Assembly (NCBI RefSeq): GCF_027942865.1
Contig: NC_134517.1
Coordinates: 18,048,009 to 18,112,008, forward strand
Direction of reading: 5' to 3'
Length of the DNA: 64,000 nucleotides
Origin: Odontesthes bonariensis
Lineage: Eukaryota > Chordata > Actinopteri > Atheriniformes > Atherinopsidae
Shown here: positions 37,801 through 49,915 of the stretch, in pieces
Layout of the letters: each line of letters starts with the position of its first letter
How positions within the stretch are numbered: the stretch's first letter is position 1
The notes under the pieces: model-generated
Told to the model about the DNA's origin: nothing
What the model saw: the letters and a program-made list of their open reading frames with translations, nothing else
Databases searched by the model: none
Translations under genes and position numbers: made by a program

Positions 37801-39604
37801 ATTTGCCGGCATTTTCCAGTTATTTGTTTTTAGCAAATTCCTGAAATCTCTGAACGCAGATACATTTTTAAAAAGCTCATGAAAACTACATTGTCTACAC
37901 ATTGTATCTGACGGTTTCTGGATTTCTATGCGGCCATCGTGTTCTGTTTGATCTACCCTCACCGTGGACTGTTTATCTACAAGAACAAATCTGAAGAAAA
38001 CACAAAACATTTGAAGAACTATTTGATTTTCAGATAAACAGCCAGAAATGACTGGCTTCAGTTTTTTCTGAAGCTGCTTTTTAGACTCATACTAAAATAG
38101 GTTTTGTTGACCTCGTCTGAAGGATTATAACATATTGGAACAAGATTTGGACAATTATAAACATTTTTATAGAAGGTCGGACTAACCTGACACAGCAGAT
38201 GGTTTGCCGCACAAAACTATCAAGAAAATTATCCATAAAAACTGTTTCAGAAAAGAGCAGACGTTGCTTGGCGTGGACTGGATGAAGCATCTAAATATAA
38301 CTGTTTATCATAACTTATCAGGTCAACGAAGCACGAATGAAGCAAACAACGCTCCTAAACTTATTTCTATTATTGCTGCCTTATCAGAGTCAGTCTTAGC
38401 CCACAAGCCTCCATTGTCAATGGCAACTAGTTCCTGGCTATAACTAACAATTAAAATGCTGCCTGTATAGCCATGGAGCCAACATGTCACAGCTGCTGTA
38501 ACATTACAAGCCTTCTTCAGTAATGACCTATCAAGCCTGTGGGCATCCACACTTCCCTGCCGGGCTCAATGGTGCAGAAAATAAGAAAAACAAACCAGCA
38601 TTGTCTGTGCTTCTAAAAAACAAAATCAAACCTCCCCTTTTAGCTGTTCTCTCTTGTACTCCCCACACTCCTCTATTCACATCTTTTCTTTTGACCTTCA
38701 CTGGACTTTCGGGTATTGGTCTTGTCTGAATCGTGCTGGTTCTGTGATTTCGTCTCCTAATTGAGAGGAAAGAGCAGCGTGGGATCAGAAAAAAGGCCGC
38801 AGCACATCCAAACAAACCGGCAAGGGAAAATGCTGAAAGAAAATGGAAAGATGATTGGTTTGGACGGTTGTGTTTGTTTTGTTTTTTTGTTTTTTTTATT
38901 GGGCATGACAACTGGAATAAAAGATGATCAGAAAGAGAGATCCCACCTGAACTTCAAGGGAAGAGAAAGATAAACCAGGTGCTCAGTAATTACTTGAATG
39001 CATGTTCAGAGTTCTGACCTTGAAAGCCTCCTTTTAAGTCACAGTATGCCTAAAAACAAAGCACTATGTGGGAGAAATACAAAACAGAGCAAACAAAAAG
39101 ACTTTTCCTGTGCACGGCGCGATCACTGTTGCGTGAATGCAGTGAAAATGTTCACGGCTGCTTTGAGCAAAATTGCTTTATCACTTATTTTTTCAAACAG
39201 GCTAATGTTAATTATATCCCAACCATATTCCGAGTGGAATCTAAAGCAAAAACTTCAATTCTTGGCACAATGCAACATATAACAAGGTCCCCATAAAACT
39301 GAACAACAGTCCAAAATATTCTGCACAATTCTAAAAGCCTTTTTTCACACCTAAAAGTGCAAACCAAGCTAAATGTCTTCGCTACACTTTGTGATCCTGT
39401 TAGCTTCTGTTTCTTGTTGCTGTTCTGGAAGAGCACGCTGAAGAACAACCTGCCAGATTCAGTGAGGTGGGCCGTCTGTCCTCCTGTTTAACAGCCCTCT
39501 GCTTTCTCTCTGGCCTTGCAGTGGCGGAGCAAAAGTCTTTGGATGGTGCATCGCCTTCATCTCAACACAGAACATGCGATCAGTGTAGAGATGCCTTGCA
39601 GTGC
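34816..39604. other. Presumed sytl5 intron 1, middle part
   Basis: No exon, RNA gene or mobile element could be supported. The short open frames look random. Confidence 0.45.
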
Positions 39605-39710
39605 TAGCCTGATTAACATAGACTTTCAAATCTCTTCGAGATTCTGGTCTGACCAAGACCATAACGAATACGATTCGAAATGGCCTGGTCAACCCGCCTC
39701 CCTCGGGTTG

Positions 39711-40031
39711 CTACTGGTTGTGCCCAGAAAAGGCTGTACCTAAGCTTAAGCCAATCACACCACTCTTTCCTCTGACGTATGATTTAGCTACCAGCGGGGC
39801 TAACTGGTAGATTAAACTCTTACCAAAGCCAGTAGGGAGCAAGGCGAAAACGTCTTTCCTGTCAAGAAATGATTCAAGGGCTGTTCTTTGCTCGATTTTT
39901 AACGAGAATCTCCCGTCGAACACTTTCATTACAGCATCTACAGCAGTGTCAAAAGCTTGACGCTGCTCCATGTTGATATTGAATGAAGCGCTTCCGTGTA
40001 CAATCCATGGGTTGAGTGGCAGTTCAACCAC
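39711..40031 (-). pseudogene. RecQ-like helicase N-terminal fragment, probably carried by a repeat
   Basis: The frame encodes FSLKIEQRTALESFLDRKDV followed by a Walker A loop in FALLPTGFGKSLIYQLAPLV. This is the start of a RecQ-family DEAD/DEAH helicase. The frame then loses similarity (VAKSYVRGKSGVIGLSLG), and no DExH box or later motif follows. No intron or flanking gene fits. Similar RecQ-like frames are highly repeated in fish genomes, from memory, so a dispersed element is more likely than a host gene. A 9-bp direct repeat TTGCAGTGC lies on both sides (39596-39604 and 40215-40223). Confidence 0.65.
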
Positions 40032-40671
40032 GTCACTACCTTGAACACGCCTCTACCCTGGGCCGTTGGCTCTGCTCAAAGTTGATTGCTTTCCGACAAA
40101 GTGGGAGGAGTTCCCATTTTGTCGGGAACTCAAATCCACCTGAATGAGCAGTTTGCCTGAGTAAGTGTAGCAGAGCCGAAGGTGTTGCGTTACTGCGAGG
40201 GCGGAGCCTGGGTATTGCAGTGCAACACCACTGACCAAAAATGTTTTTTTTTTTTTAACTTCAATGGATTCTGATATATCAATAGATAGAACATAAAATT
40301 CTCTTATGAAATACTAATAGTGGTTTTCGGATTTATTTGTTGTCTGTATGCACAAATCTGTGATGATGATCTGTTGAAAAAGGAGCCGTCCATTCGAATG
40401 CTAGTAGCAAAAGCTACACATATGTGGGGGTCCAAAGTTGCCTGTTAACTCACCAGCAACTGAGTATATTTGGAATTCTAGTCATTTCGATGACTACCCC
40501 CATCTCATGGCTGTGATGCTGACCTTAAGAAAATGAATCAAGAAGTATTTTCAAGTGTCACTCACCAGCTCCACCAAATTGTACTAAAATGGTCACTTCT
40601 GGCTCCAAGAGGAAAAATGTCAACGACCTCATGACGCGCTTGAGACATCAAGTCTGTCATCAACTCAAAGA

Positions 40672-41065
40672 GGACATAATATGGAAAAATCCCTTTTCTC
40701 AGTTCTTGGGAGCATATTTTAAGGTGTCTGAAACCACCAGCAAGTATGAAGAGCCCCAAAAACACAATCCTGGTATTTTGATTTAGTTCCTCCTTGTTTG
40801 AAAGTTCCTAATTTAACGAGCCTTTCCGATATTAATTTAGAAATTTCACCTGAAAGGCGGAGTGTGTGCGGGGTTGAGCGCTTCCTAAGTCTCCACCCCT
40901 CAAAACAGACTGTTAACAGACAGCTGTGGAAACAGGGCTGACACAAGAGCCACTGTGCTTAAACAAACAGGCATTTTTGATCAAAACACATCTCAAAAGG
41001 ACCTCAGAAAATTGTGTCAAATTGTTAACAAAAAGCATAGCAGTGCATAATATGTCTCCTTTAAG
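40672..41065. repeat. Probable MITE with short inverted ends
   Basis: The left end reads AAAGAGGACATAATATGG and the right end, reverse-complemented, AAAGGAGACATATTATGC. A TTAA follows the right end. The ends are imperfect, so this is an old copy. Confidence 0.45.
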
Positions 41066-44000
41066 CAGTCTAACTCGAGGATAATGAAGAATCAGTCGAT
41101 CGCCAAATTTGTCACCATCTGCCTGCAGGCTTGTCACTGAGGGCACACAAACAGATCAATAACTGGACACTTACTATCTTCCTATAATAACACGGAACCC
41201 TGACACTAATCCAAATAATTATCTTTTTAATTTGCATTCTGCAGTGCACCCCCATACATCAACCTGTTTGTGTTTTCATTTGATTAATTACAAAGAGGAC
41301 AAAGGCACCGCGTGGCCAGTGATGGAGACGCCAAAGTCAAGCGCGCACCTTTAATCTTCAATACAATCATCAGCCTGTCCCATGACTGCAGTGTGAAACA
41401 GGCTAATTTATTCCGCCAAAATAGAAAACAGTAGTGGAGGAGGCCACATTTGAAGCCACAGTCTGCTGTCTGCTCCACACATTGGGAACAGTCTAAACCC
41501 GCAGTATAAGCTGTAAAACGGTTTATGCGTCGGAAAATTTGTCTGTTGGAAAACAAATTTTTGCTGATAGTCAACATAACCCCTTTTTTTTAAGCTGTGC
41601 ATTTTCAATCTTTCATTACGAAACAATTTTGAATAGAATCACTCTTGTTTGTCAGCCAGATACGTTTTTCAGTGCTTCAACCGTACATTCACCTAAAGAA
41701 CAAGAGATGAGAGCTTTTTAGATCAAAGTGGGATCTTGTTAACCCAGTTTCAGTTGTAGCCTCGGTCGCTTCTTCAGTGCCAGAGAAAGAGACCTTCGGG
41801 TTATAACCAGCTTCTTACTCTTTCACTAACATAGCTGAATATTTCATCGTAGTCCCCTCCTGCCACTTCATGCTGCACTTCATCCTTTCAAGAAACGACC
41901 GGCTAATGGAATGAAGTCAGTGCTCTGAATGCGAGTGCTCAGAGCGGTGTTAGCTTTAATCACGGTGTAACAACTGGGTTGCATCTTACACTTTATTCTA
42001 AGGGGATGCTAATGGATATTTTTTTACAATTAGTTAAGCGTCATGTATGTTTTATTACGCCACATGCTTGAACATCATGGGAAAAGATGAACAATGAAAT
42101 TCAGTACTGAAATAAGGGGCTCGTTAAGCTTCCAAGAAATCCATAATTAGTGATCTTCAAACTGCAGTTTTGGGCAGACAGTTTTAGAACACCTTTAATG
42201 TTTTCACTCTTCTTCAGGCTGATCTTTTTTCCCCCAGAAAGACTGAGCCAATGAGTTTATTTTTCCTTGGGATTATGTTGGCGAGAAAATTTCAGGAGCC
42301 CGTGACATCCAAACACATTTAACACAAATCCAGACTTTGAGGCGAAACAACTACACGTACAAAATAATCAGAAAGTAGCAAACAATACTAAAAGCACAGG
42401 ATGTTTTGATAGAAAGGGCATCCCGATCTGTGTCTCATCCCAACCAGAGACATTTGCCAAAACCTCACATAGGGAAGAACAACTTATAATTAGCTTGATT
42501 CTTGGTACTTTCTAACACTTGTTAGATAAACATGTGCATAAACAGATTCCCTGCAAACTCAGCAGAAAAAAATAAACTTCCAAGAATTGTGTGGCGGTAT
42601 CTCATGTAGATCATCAGAAAGAAGTTAAATAAAACAAAAAGGCAGATTGAAAACATTGTTACGGAGCATTTCAAACCAAAGGAGGTAACGCTTTAAACTT
42701 CTGAGAAGATTGTGGGTACCAAAATTCAAACAATCAATCACTTTCTAAAGTGTCGAGGTAACTCCAGACACCCAATTAAAGGTGCTGAAATTGATTAAAT
42801 GTCCTTGTGGTCTTATCAAAGAGAATAAGAAAACAAAGAAAATTGTAAAGACACACAGCTTCTCCATCTGATTTACAACTTTATTGAAACTGGAGGTTGG
42901 TGTTAACTCATTTCACGCCCTTTATAAATAATAAGGGTGAGGTCAGTTCTGCATTTTCACAGAAACTAGGGACAAATTGTCAAGATTATGTGATTAAAAT
43001 TTGCAGAACAGTGAAACAATAATCTATTCCCGCAACTATGAATATCCACCTGAAATGGCATTGTAAAGGATGTGACCCACATTGTACTGATAAGACCAGT
43101 GGTTTGACCTAATCTACAACGAAAGCTTGTCTAATCCCATGATAGCAGGTAAAAATGGAGTTCAGATGCAGGCTTTGTGTATTCAGGGAATTCATTGGCG
43201 TTTATTGGCTTCTGTCCGTAGAGGCCGAGGAGTTTGCTTAGCTTATCTTAGTAACTAGCCCAATTCAGTATTAGTGTGGAAAAAGAAGGAAAAACACACA
43301 AAAGACAGACAGAAAAAAGGAAAAGAGGTGGCAGGTTGCTTTTTTAGTATTAAAGTAGGAAAAGAGGGGGGTTTCTTGCTAACCTTCACATTAAGACTGC
43401 ATAATGTGATAAACAGCTTGCCTGGCTTAACATCAAGACAGGAGATAGGAGGAAACTGATAACCTAACTCAGCAATATCATTGCCACTTGATATTGTATC
43501 CTCGTTGATAATTTGATATGAATAAACTACTATGAATAAATAGGTGTGTTTAAACATTCAAGAACAGTTTTATTCCTGTTTTTATTGATTGCAATATCAC
43601 TGTATTATTTACAATATAAATAGTATTTTTACAATGTAATTGTATGAAAGAATTCATTCAAAAAAAGTGTGCCGAAGGACTGAAACAATTAAAAACTATT
43701 CAGTTATTTTCTGTAAAGCATATTTCCATGTTTTCCTGGCAGAAAGGGAAAAATAAATGACAGAAACTGTCATCGGCCATCAATCGCTGGACAAATTATC
43801 ATCTTTAACTGTGATATTGGCCCAGAATTTCACAATCAGTGCCACCAAACTTCCTACAGCGGCTTTCACCTTTCAGGTTACATTATAGGATGATAATGAA
43901 GTGGCTGACTGTTCTGTTAAATGTCAAATTCTGAAGAGTTTCAATGACACTCCTTTAAATAGCAATATGTTATATCCCATTTTGTATTTCTTATTGAATA

Positions 44001-47000
44001 CATCTTGGTTTTTTGTTCACAGACAGTATGTATCAAAGTCATATCTAGTTTCACAGGCCAAGCATCCTCTATTCATGGCGGTGGCCTTTATTGGATTACC
44101 ATGTGGTTTCAATTAATTCCTCACATACAAATATATAATTATAGCTTGTTCTAATCTTTTCAAATGCATTTATTGATTAAACAACTTTACTGCCAACCTT
44201 CCATATGACCTACCAACAGTGAATCTAATTAAAGTCCGTGTTTTATGTGCTCTGTGCTGTGTTGACTTTTCCACACAGCACATCCTGGTCTGCATGCAGG
44301 ATGCGGTGAAATACCAAAAGGATGATTTTTTTTTAAGGTAAGGGGGGGTATTTTTGAATGCTTGTTCATCCACACAATGTTTAGTCTGAAGTGTCTCATC
44401 ATCCCATTATATCCTGCAGAGGTTCAGCACAGCGCCCACAAAGGCATGTGTCCTCTCATTCGAGGTTTAGGGAGTGCAAAAGAGAGGCAACACTCCCAGA
44501 AATCTATCACTCTGCTGAACCATTTCTCTCAGTACTGCCTCCAAATTACATTTCTGGTTCTGAGGTGGTTTTTTTCCCTTCAACATGTACCAGGTTGTTG
44601 TGTGGACAGGTTTCCCACTGATTGCCTTGCTGCTGCTCAGATTAAATGGAGGTGTGATGTATCACTGAGGCCAAGGGGGCTTTAGTCTGCATGTCAAATG
44701 TGCTCGGGGCACACGTTGTAGCTATGGATAAGAAGAGCATTCCTGGGTGGGATGGAAGGAAACCCCACATAAAACCAGAGATTAGAAGCTTTTAATCCAG
44801 CAACACTGATGAGCTTTGATATAGAAGCTAAGCTATCAGCAGAAGTAATCCAAATGTAATCATGCAGTAATGAGATCATATTCATGTACTTATGCAGACA
44901 TATTTGCATCTCAGCTCACTGTTTGTGAGAATATAAGGAACTCAGAGATGGAGACAAGATTTATTTAAGAGCTTGCTGACAGTACTGCTTCACTAAGGCA
45001 TACAGCAAGAAGTACAAAAAGTAGGGTTTAAAGCCTCGAGGCTTTCTGGGAAAACTCTGCAACAGATAGAAATGTTGTCAGGTGTATAACTGTGCCTATT
45101 GTGTCGTATAATTCAAAATCTAAATTCAAGCCTAGTTACAACTAACCTTTTTCTGTCTATATATCCAATACTCTGAAGTCAAATTGGTTTTGACCAGATA
45201 TGCATATCCAGAGTCTAGGATGTGTAGGATGCAGTATCAGTCTAACACAATCAGCTGCAGCCTGAAATGTCTGCCATAATAATATATGTGCGTGTGAATG
45301 TACGTGCACGCTCACACATGCACGCATAGGCACTTCTCTTCCGTCTTGCCACATCTTGGAGACGCAGACCTCTAATGCTGTGTGACTGCGCTCCCCAGGG
45401 TGTCTTTCTGCTCTGCTGGATGAGCCCTGCTGCCTGCGTGTCGAGAAATCAGGGAATCCCTGCATTCACTGGCTTCTCTCCTGCTTTATTTCGCCCATTT
45501 GTTCACCCTCTTGCCTCCAGCCTGAGTGCCGTGTAAAGGCTTGGTTATCATTAGAGAGGCGTTCTTGTGGCTGTTTCTCAGCCTCAGCAAATACTGCATC
45601 CATTGCTTATAGAACCCCAAATGAACCAATTTAGAGGAGCATCACTATGACAAATTACAGTGGAGCAGGTCGTCTTACATTAGCATTGTCCCTTGTTGTT
45701 TATCATAAATATCATAATATATATATCATTTAAATCTCTAAGACTAGAACACAAGCCGTCATGTCCACTCACAAGGCTTTCTAATGACCCTATTAGAATA
45801 CATGAACTCACGAGTGTTATTCTTACTCATTGGATTAACAACCTTTATTTTAATGTACTGCTCTTTTCAGCCTTCAGGACATAAAATAGAATTGACTAAA
45901 TGTTGATTATAGCTACTTTGTCACTGTCAGTAGCCGCTTTGGCCAGAAGCCAAGCCCATCTGACAGATCTAATAGCCACTTGGGAAAGCTAAATGGGCCT
46001 TTTTCTATTTAAACATTACTCTAGCTGCTAAAACTGGCAACAGCGCGTTAAGCCTATCGTGTAATGAGGAAATTCATGTATTCGTCCATACGCTTTGACC
46101 GAAGGGCTAAGCCCCAAGCGAAAACCCAAGAATCTGAGCCAAAGTTGCAAACTGAAACAAGCAACCAGTGAACAATAACAGACAATTACCGTAAATTATA
46201 TGATAACCACTTATTTAATCTTATTTAGTGTCAAAATAATGAAGCAAAATTATTTATTACTTTTATTCATTACTTTATTTTAATTACTTAAAATAATTTC
46301 TTACACCTACTTTCCATCCAAATGTATCCACGGCTGTGGGTGACAATCATAAATCATGCCCCAGAGTCTCAGATTGGTGAACTTTGGGTGGAACCCTTAT
46401 TCCAATATATGAATACAGAGTGCATTAATACAGCATTTACTCACATTCTAGTTGTAAGCGGTTATATCTTAAGTGGGTTGACTGAATAAAGATCTAACCA
46501 GTCATCCATTCTGGTTCCTGAGTAAAAGATTCAAAACAGATTAAACCTCAGTCCAAAACCTCCGTCTTGTATCTGCATCGTACATCTCATGTCAACATTT
46601 CTGGTAATATGAGGCAAGAAAACAGTCTAAAGTGGAAATGAGGTCAGCCTGTTTCTCTATCAGTGCAGCCAAAGTGTATTGAAGATTGTGTCAGACAACC
46701 AATCAACCCGGCACACATTTAGCAGCATCCCGAGATCAGATTATTATATTATAGCCCATGTCCCCTTTCCAAAAACACCAGCCATCCCCTGTGAAGCCCA
46801 GGGATATCCTCCTGAGTCCAGAGACAAGGTCAGCATCTAACAAGGATTCATACACTTGTTATAGGAACATTAAAGTGGTCGCTTTTTGCCCGGCTGATCA
46901 TCTAATCTGACCACAAACTGCCAATTCTGAACCTAATTGCAAGCCAAGTTGAATGCCTCCCCAGACGGCTGGAAGAAGTTAAATACAGTGCAACATATTC

Positions 47001-47040
47001 TCAACAGATTATTTCATTAACGTGCAGGTGAATGATCCGT
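41066..47040. other. Presumed sytl5 intron 1, left of the CpG block
   Basis: AT-rich DNA with no supported gene, RNA or repeat. Confidence 0.4.
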
Positions 47041-47565
47041 CGACTCCAGCGGAGGCGACAGGAAGCAAGAAAATGTGCTTTTTTTTTTTTTTGCTGCATT
47101 GCACCTGCCCAAACGTGCCTAACTTTGGAGGGGAAGTGGGCTGTCTGGTCCCACTGGTGTTCTCGGTCCTCTGGGGTCGTGATGATGGACGGACGGACTG
47201 CCCCCCACCCCCCAGCCCAAAGCATGGAAAACGAACAACTGCACAACTGCAGCTGACCATATGAGCCAGATGCCAGAGAAAAACGCGGCGGGTGTTAGGC
47301 TACCGGAGGGCTGTCAGCTGACCTGCGGCTTACCTGGTGGCTGCGGACGGCGGGGAGGTTCAGGCTGGGGGAACACGGCTGGCTGCGGAGTCAGTCCGGG
47401 GGATCACGGTCCGCGCGTGTGCGTGTCGGTGCAGCCCAGCACCGTCTGAAGGCAGAGATCCACAGCAAGGGTGTTCCCGACAAGGAGGGGGCGTGGTGTG
47501 TGTGAGTGTGTGCGCGTGGATGTGTGTGTTTGGGGCACGTACGCACCCCTCACAGCTGTAGATAT
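47040..47565 (-). promoter_or_regulatory. sytl5: CpG-rich block, likely sytl5 promoter and non-coding first exon
   Basis: GC- and CpG-rich in contrast to its AT-rich flanks, with CG-dense stretches at 47281-47450. On the minus strand a consensus donor CAG|GTAAGC ends a possible exon at 47334. This would be a non-coding sytl5 exon about 22.8 kb upstream of the ATG exon. The transcription start is not resolved. A promoter for an unknown transcript on either strand is the alternative. Confidence 0.45.
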
Positions 47566-47585
47566 TTCTGACAATGCGACAGTTG

Positions 47586-47618
47586 ATTTTTTGTTGTCGT
47601 TGTTGTTGTTGTTGTTGT
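47586..47618. repeat. TTG trinucleotide microsatellite
   Basis: About nine GTT units beside the CpG block. Confidence 0.85.
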
Positions 47619-49519
47619 TTGTGCACAATATACTGTGACCCAATTAAAGGAGAATTCAACCCACACCAGCCACTGACTGCGGTGCCGAGGCTCAGGGAAA
47701 CTCCCTATTGTCACAAGCAGTAGCCTACATTATGTATTATGGATTTCCCTGCTGACATCCTCTGGGAGTCTGTGGCTGCAGGAGCTGCCAGCACAGCTGT
47801 AGCGTGACTGTTATGGTCCGGATGAAACATTGCTCGGTTCTATTTGGACTTACGGGAAAATACCAACGAGATCAACAGCGTTTGATCCAGTTTGTTTGGT
47901 TTGGGTACCACAGAAGTAACCTGTTTATACAGTGAATGGTTTCTGATTCAGCTCTGCCACCACTTTAATATTTATGTGTTGCTTTGGGCCGTTTGGAATG
48001 TTTGGCGTTTGTATTTGATATCCAGCTTAATTACACTGCATGACATCATGAGCAGGTGCTGTAAGCTTTACCAAAAAAATACATGCAAAACCATTTTTTT
48101 TAATATGTTAAGTAAACAAGAGAAAAAAGGAAACATGGAAATATTGGTTGTAGATATTCTACAAGTTCTGTTAGACCAAATTTCTCATTTTTGATCATCC
48201 TTGAACAATTTTAACACTCAAACGGCTGGTTAGTGATATGGAAATGTAAGAATACCTGAATTTCGTCCAGTAATTATTGTTTGAAGTCACATCATAGTTG
48301 CATTAAAGCTTAGACGTCTAATTCAGTTCAAGCAGATGTTCTAGATTAAGCTTCACTGTGTTCATTCAATTGTTCCTTCACAGTGCCATGAACAGAAATT
48401 TGGGGAAATATAATCAGAACACACACCAATCCAGTCTTCACTCCAAAAGAAAGCTGTCAGAAATCTGAATTAATAAAACTACTCATAGAGTGAGAGAGAG
48501 AGAAAAGCCCTCTGCTCTGTCAAATTAAGGACTCACATTTAGATTGTGGGTAGATTTAGAAGGTTACACAGGGGGGAAATACAATCATTGGCAGAAAATC
48601 TCCAATGATTCTTTGAAAAGCGAGTTCATTAAGCAATCCATTTTGTGGAATGGCAGTGTACCAGAAAGATTGAGGATTAAAGATAGCATCATAGAACAAC
48701 AAAGTCACTGAAGCGTGAGGAAGATTTCATGCCTTGTTTGTGCTATTTTACTCTTCTTTTCATTTTTGATTAGTTTGTGAACTTTCTGTTTGTTGTTACT
48801 TTTTGAGAACAACAATAAAAGTTTGTGTCACATGGATTATCTATGCTTGTAGTCTTAGTAATTTTGCTTTTATTCCTTCTTACCCATATTTGCTGTTTTG
48901 CTTCCAAACAAACACCACGCATGAAAGCAATTTCAACTCGTGTGGAACTGGTTTCATGCATTTTCCAACAACAAGGGAAATGGGGAAATTCGAGTGAGCA
49001 CTTTTAGTCTTAAGTAGGCAGTGGAGATACACTTAAACACTTTTGAAATGTACAACACCATAAGGCTGGCTTTAAAAACAGCATTTTCGCACATTTTAAG
49101 TGTAATAAATTCATATAAAGCACCCAAAGTCACGGTTGAATTCACAGCTACATTTGGATTGTCAGAAGTAGAACAGCACTTCATATCTAGCTTTTGAACG
49201 TATCTTTTCTACAGGGATTTTAATGTGTGATGTTATACATGAATAGACCATCATGTAAACTGTTCTAGTTGGCACCGCCTTATGCTGGGACCCAAGTGGT
49301 CTGGCTTTACCAAAATGTCACATAACCAAAAGAAAAAAACAGAGGCACAACAATGGAAAAGATACAAACTGACTCCAAACAGACTCAATGAGACCAGATG
49401 TGACAACAAAGTGTCTAAAAGACATCAAAGGCACTTGATGTGACCATGAACAGAATTGAAATGGCCACAGAAAGTGCCTAAGTGACTATGAAGAGAATTG
49501 AAACAACAGTAAGTAGACA

Positions 49520-49544
49520 AAAAAAAAAAAAAAAAAAAAAAAAA
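49520..49544. repeat. Poly-A run of about 25 bases
   Basis: Uninterrupted A run upstream of dynlt3. No SINE or LINE body was recognised before it. Confidence 0.7.
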
Positions 49545-49888
49545 CAACAACTACAAAACACTCCTCAGAACCACCATTGTGACAAACTCAAACTGGCATT
49601 ATGGAGGCTGGTCCTTTCCGAATCTTCTGTGTCTTAATTAAAACTGTCCTTCTCGGTCCACGATGCTGTGTGTGACGAGCGCTAATGCAGATACTGGTCT
49701 GTTCTGTAGTGTCTGAACTCCTCCACAGTGAGGCGGCAAAATGAAAACAGGCTCACACTGCGATTTGAAAAACGAAGTCTTTGCTGTGCTCGTTGACTCT
49801 GAAAAAGCCAGGCTTAACAGGAACAATAACAGCGGACGGCGGTTGTCACAAAGAAGACAGACAGGCAGTATTCTCTGTGGCAGCTACT

Positions 49889-49915
49889 ATGGAGGAGTAT
49901 AACTCAGCAGATGAT
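49889..49915 (+). CDS. dynlt3: dynlt3 coding exon 1 (27 coding bases)
   Basis: ATG GAG GAG TAT and on to GAT|GTATAC, encoding MEEYNSADD. The nine codons end in phase 0. Confidence 0.9.

Noticed and set aside
42180..42790. Possible Tc1-like relic
   Set aside because: Some phrases sound like mariner DNA, but no transposase motif or inverted end could be shown.
47640..47665. AATTAAAGGAGAATTCAACC, resembling the end of the 11.5-kb foldback family
   Set aside because: Only one end and about 12 matching bases; no partner.
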